Source: Geosporobacter sp040797825 (GTDB taxonomy: Bacteria > Bacillota > Clostridia > Peptostreptococcales > Thermotaleaceae). From it: DNA of 64,000 bases. A program made the position numbers and the translations under genes. Position 1 is the first letter of the stretch; each line of letters starts with the position of its first letter. Location: assembly GCA_040797825.1 (NCBI GenBank), contig JBFNEZ010000001.1:29166-93165 (forward strand), in the 5' to 3' direction. The notes beneath the pieces are model-generated. The model made no database searches, was not told the origin of the DNA, and saw only the letters and a list, made by a program, of their open reading frames with translations. Shown piece after piece: positions 61,638 to 64,000 of the stretch.

Positions 61638-61961
61638 TCAACCGCAACCATCTCCGCAACTATCTCCACAACCACCAGCGCCAGTGGAAACGGTGAAACC
61701 CTTTCCTTGGAAGTTATTCACATAATCTACAGAAATCTCAGGCAAATTTTTTATAATTTCCTCTTCAACGATGATTTTAAAGCTTCCAAAATCCTCTACA
61801 TAATCTTCTTCCTTTGGCTCATCCAGAGCCATCCCAAAGTTTGGGCCTCCTCATCCATAGCCTGAAATGAACAAACGAAGTCCTTTATTGGTCATATCAT
61901 GCTCTTTTAGCTGCTCTTGCAATTCTAGTTTTGCGGCTTCTGAAATCAATACATTACTCAT
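61638..61961 (-). CDS. HesB/IscA-like selenoprotein (in-frame UGA as Sec)
   Basis: 107 aa if the UGA at 61851-61853 is read as selenocysteine (residue 37). Start ATG 61961 follows AGGAGGG. The frame runs MSNVLISEAAKLELQEQL, then GLRLFISGYG-U-GGPNFGMALDEP, and ends in CGDSCGDGCG. The Sec replaces the metal-binding Cys of the IscA/HesB motif, as in known HesB-like selenoproteins. Directly downstream, GGCTC-TGGAT-GAGCC (61816-61830) can form a bSECIS-like stem with G in the apical loop, about 20 bases after UGA. It belongs to Fe-S assembly, next to a cysteine desulfurase-like gene. Confidence 0.85.
61816..61830 (-). promoter_or_regulatory. Candidate bacterial SECIS element
   Basis: GGCTC and GAGCC form a 5-bp stem with loop TGGAT (G second), starting 20 bases after the in-frame UGA. 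Spacing and loop fit bSECIS rules. A second small stem CCCAAA/TTTGGG sits between. Confidence 0.6.
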
Positions 61962-61999
61962 GATAACCCTCCTTTTATTTATATTGTGTACAAACTCTT

Positions 62000-62509
62000 T
62001 TATTCATACCCTAAGGAATGTAGTATATTCTCCATATTTTCCAATTGCTCTTTATAAGCGCCTTCATAAAGAGGCAGGCATTTTTTAATCTGTTGGGCGC
62101 CACTTAACAGCTTAGATGCAAAGGCCATACAAGCAGCTTCTCCACACCTTTTACAATTCAGCTTTGGAAGCTGTTTGTAAAGTTCAACGGGACTTACGGT
62201 TTGACGCATCTCATGCAGAGGTTCTATTTCATTTCTTTTCTCATAGGTATCGTTAATAAGTTCTTTGACCATTTGAATAATTTCAAAGGCATCGGTTTCA
62301 TTCGTTACCTTTGCTACAGCCATTTTTTCTGCATAAATAGTAATCATACGAACTTCCTTTTTAAAAGTTAAAGAGCCTACCGCTTTGTTGTAAATGGCCA
62401 TTTTCATTGTACCGTTGATATAGGGCAAAACCTCTGATACATCCCTGGAAAATTTCGCCTTAAACCGCATTTTTCCTTCATCTGCAGTACAGGGCTGTAT
62501 TCGGGTCAT
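62000..62509 (-). CDS. Fe-S domain protein with AcsC-like C-terminal motif
   Basis: 169 aa. The N-terminal 110 residues are unrecognised (MTRIQPCTADEG; KVTNETDAFEIIQMVKEL). The C-terminus carries LNCKRCGEAACMAFASKL...KKC, the four-Cys Fe-S domain also seen in AcsC and in the sensory-hydrogenase gene. Start: ATG 62509 after AGGAGAT is preferred over 62530. It lies between the cysteine desulfurase and the HesB-like selenoprotein, which suggests an Fe-S or selenium role. Confidence 0.78.
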   Translation of the reverse strand: MTRIQPCTADEGKMRFKAKFSRDVSEVLPYINGTMKMAIYNKAVGSLTFKKEVRMITIYAEKMAVAKVTNETDAFEIIQMVKELINDTYEKRNEIEPLHEMRQTVSPVELYKQLPKLNCKRCGEAACMAFASKLLSGAQQIKKCLPLYEGAYKEQLENMENILHSLGYE

Positions 62510-62550
62510 TTTTATCTCCTCTAAAAACATATTCCCATCTCCCTTTTCTC

Positions 62551-63702
62551 CTAAGCTTGTGCATTAATCTTCTTCAATGCATCTACCAGCCTATCAATAT
62601 GCTCCTTTTCATTATAATACCCTATTCCAATTCGGAGGGTTCCGTCTTTTTCTGTCCCAATCAATCGGTGAGCATTTGGCGCACAATGGAGACCTACTCG
62701 AAGCATGATCCCATATTCCTGATCCAATTCATAGGCCACATCTTCTCCCGAGATATTTTTTAAATTAAAAGAAATAACGCCAATAATTTTTTCTGGATCC
62801 TTCGGTCCATAGATGATAATATCCTTCACCTCCTGAAGCCGTTCAAAGGCATAGGACAGGATATCCTTTTCCTTTTGGTGAATCTTGTCAATCCCTTGCC
62901 CATGAATAAAACGCAGGGCTTCCCTGAGACCTGCAATGCCACTGACATTTAGGGTCCCCGTCTCCAGTCGGTTTGGATAATGATTGGGTTGATATTCGTA
63001 GGCAGAATCTCCTCCAGTGCCCCCTGCCTTTAAGGGGTTTATTTCCCCTTCCCAATTTAAGATGAGTCCCCCTGTTCCCATTGGCCCCAGCAGGCTTTTA
63101 TGTCCTGTGAAGGCCAATAAATCGATCTGGTCCTTTACTACATCAATGGGATAAGCCCCTGCAGTCTGGGCTGCATCTACTAAAAACGGGATTTTATACG
63201 TTCTAGCAATCTTTCCAATTTCTCCAATAGGCTGAATCGTTCCTAAAACGTTAGAAGCATGGGTAAATACGATCAATGCTGTATTTGGTTTTATTTCTTT
63301 TTCTATATCCTTTGGATTGGTAAAACCCTCAGGTGTTGCACCAATAATAGAAATATGTATCCCCCTATCTCTTTCTAAGGTCTTCAAACATCGCCACACG
63401 GCGTTGTGTTCCAAACTACTGGTAATGACATGATCCCCTTCCTTTAATATACCCCTTATGGCTAAATTCAACGACTCCGTTACATTGGATGTAAAGATAA
63501 CCTTCTTTGGGTCTTCAAAATGAAAGAGGTCTGCCAGCAGCCTCCGTGTTTCAAAGACCAGCTGGTCCGATTCCATGGCTCGTTCATAGGCTCCCCTTCC
63601 AGCAGTAGCTCCATTGTGTACCATAAAATCATATACGGCCTTGGCTACCTCTGGAGGCTTTGGAAAAGAGGTTGCCCCATTGTCCAAATATATTCCCATC
63701 AT
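62551..63702 (-). CDS. Cysteine desulfurase-like aminotransferase class V protein
   Basis: 383 aa. YLDNGATSFPKP at the N-terminus, SLEHNAVWRCL near 95, FTGHKSLLGPMGTGG with the PLP Lys near 205, and RVGLHCAPNAH with the Cys near 345. It resembles the EF2568-type cysteine desulfurase family often linked to selenium or Fe-S metabolism. It releases S or Se from (seleno)cysteine. It heads a three-gene cluster with the Fe-S protein and the HesB-like selenoprotein. Confidence 0.88.
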   Translation of the reverse strand: MMGIYLDNGATSFPKPPEVAKAVYDFMVHNGATAGRGAYERAMESDQLVFETRRLLADLFHFEDPKKVIFTSNVTESLNLAIRGILKEGDHVITSSLEHNAVWRCLKTLERDRGIHISIIGATPEGFTNPKDIEKEIKPNTALIVFTHASNVLGTIQPIGEIGKIARTYKIPFLVDAAQTAGAYPIDVVKDQIDLLAFTGHKSLLGPMGTGGLILNWEGEINPLKAGGTGGDSAYEYQPNHYPNRLETGTLNVSGIAGLREALRFIHGQGIDKIHQKEKDILSYAFERLQEVKDIIIYGPKDPEKIIGVISFNLKNISGEDVAYELDQEYGIMLRVGLHCAPNAHRLIGTEKDGTLRIGIGYYNEKEHIDRLVDALKKINAQA

Positions 63703-63814
63703 TCCTTCCCCCTATCCTTCATTTGTCCAGTCTATACACTGTACAACAATCCCTCCATCTGCTTTTTAATTGTAGACTTCTATTGATAGATCTCAATATC
63801 CTTCTAGGAAATCT

Positions 63815-63852
63815 AAAAAACTCCTCCAAATCCATCAAAAGATTTAGAGGAG
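63815..63852 (-). terminator. Terminator of the partial arsC-like gene
   Basis: CTCCTCTAAATC and GATTTGGAGGAG form a 12-bp stem with one G-U, followed on the minus strand by TTTTTT. Confidence 0.85.
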
Positions 63853-63859
63853 CTTTAAA

Positions 63860-64000
63860 TTACAGCTCGTTTTTTTTCACTTTTTCTATTAAAGCAATCA
63901 CTTTATCCTTAATCAAATCCCTTGTATTTCTAAAATCTTCAATAGGTCCTCCCGAAGGATCTACTAAGCCCCAGTCCTCCTCATGGTTGCAAGGTACAAA
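63860..64000 (-). CDS. Arsenate reductase-like (low-Mr phosphatase fold), C-terminal part
   Basis: 46 visible residues, N-terminus beyond the window. The frame is open from 64000 to TAA at 63860-63862 and reads PCNHEEDWGLVDPSGGPIED, then FRNTRDLIKDKV. This matches the C-terminal end of thioredoxin-dependent arsenate reductases (DWGLxDPSG). The catalytic Cys loop is outside the window, so activity cannot be judged. Confidence 0.75.
   Translation of the reverse strand, partial: FVPCNHEEDWGLVDPSGGPIEDFRNTRDLIKDKVIALIEKVKKNEL

Noticed and set aside
1..64000. tRNA, rRNA, insertion sequences or prophage
   Set aside because: No tRNA-like T-arm/cloverleaf, rRNA core motif, transposase or phage gene was seen on either strand.

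Overview
The window comes from an AT-rich, anaerobic, spore-forming clostridial (Firmicutes) chromosome. The evidence is a complete Wood-Ljungdahl (acetyl-CoA) gene block in the order seen in Clostridioides/Alkaliphilus-type organisms, GerW/YtfJ and YtfI-like sporulation genes, cobalamin and SAM riboswitches, many intrinsic terminators, and a UGA-decoded HesB-like selenoprotein. Genus assignment (Alkaliphilus-like) is inference only. I saw no rRNA, tRNA, CRISPR array, IS element or phage.

Layout. 1-1.9 kb: 3' part of a membrane coiled-coil gene and an MscS channel. 1.9-5 kb: cobalt ECF transporter cbiMNQO behind a cobalamin riboswitch with its own terminator. 5-12 kb: a LytTR regulator and a 2026-residue S-layer-type protein with lamin-tail and calcineurin-like phosphoesterase domains. 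12-17 kb: a rubrerythrin pair, a DtxR/MntR regulator and the cyanophycin synthetase/cyanophycinase pair. 17-25.5 kb: a flavin oxidoreductase, a pseudouridine kinase/glycosidase pair, an ECF-type sigma/anti-sigma/YtfI/YtfJ operon with a probable autoregulated promoter, two Gate-domain membrane proteins, a NUDIX protein and an Fe-S aldo/keto reductase. 25.5-32 kb: a YtrA-type regulator with its ABC transporter, then a sulfur amino-acid block (S-box-controlled PLP lyase, second PLP lyase, cysK, and an Rrf2/CymR-like regulator that appears to start at CTG). 32-35 kb: an AIM24-like protein, an orphan helical protein, and a nickel-handling trio (CooT, DUF3842, His-rich protein).

35-56.5 kb: the acetyl-CoA pathway operon on the minus strand. 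Transcription order is acsA, cooC, fhs, fchA, folD, metV, metF, lpdA, cooC2, acsD, acsC, acsE, acsB, gcvH, acsV (corrinoid reductive activator), then an unusual tail: an H-cluster/PAS iron-sulfur protein, a SpoIIE-type phosphatase and a DUF3786 protein. The leader holds a promoter-like sequence overlapped by a 26-bp palindrome and two Rex-like sites. Three intergenic hairpins could grade expression along the operon. Cobalt import (for the corrinoid protein), nickel handling (for CODH and the A-cluster) and corrinoid reactivation all lie in the same 64 kb.

56.5-64 kb: a decayed gene fragment, an amidohydrolase, a YbjQ protein, a secreted beta-propeller protein, an ADP-ribose-type NUDIX protein, and a small Fe-S/selenium cluster (HesB-like selenoprotein, Fe-S domain protein, cysteine desulfurase-like protein). 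The window ends in the 3' end of an arsenate-reductase-like gene.

The strongest leads are the UGA selenoprotein with a bSECIS-like hairpin, the sensory-hydrogenase/phosphatase/DUF3786 module appended to the acetyl-CoA operon, and the regulatory architecture of that operon.
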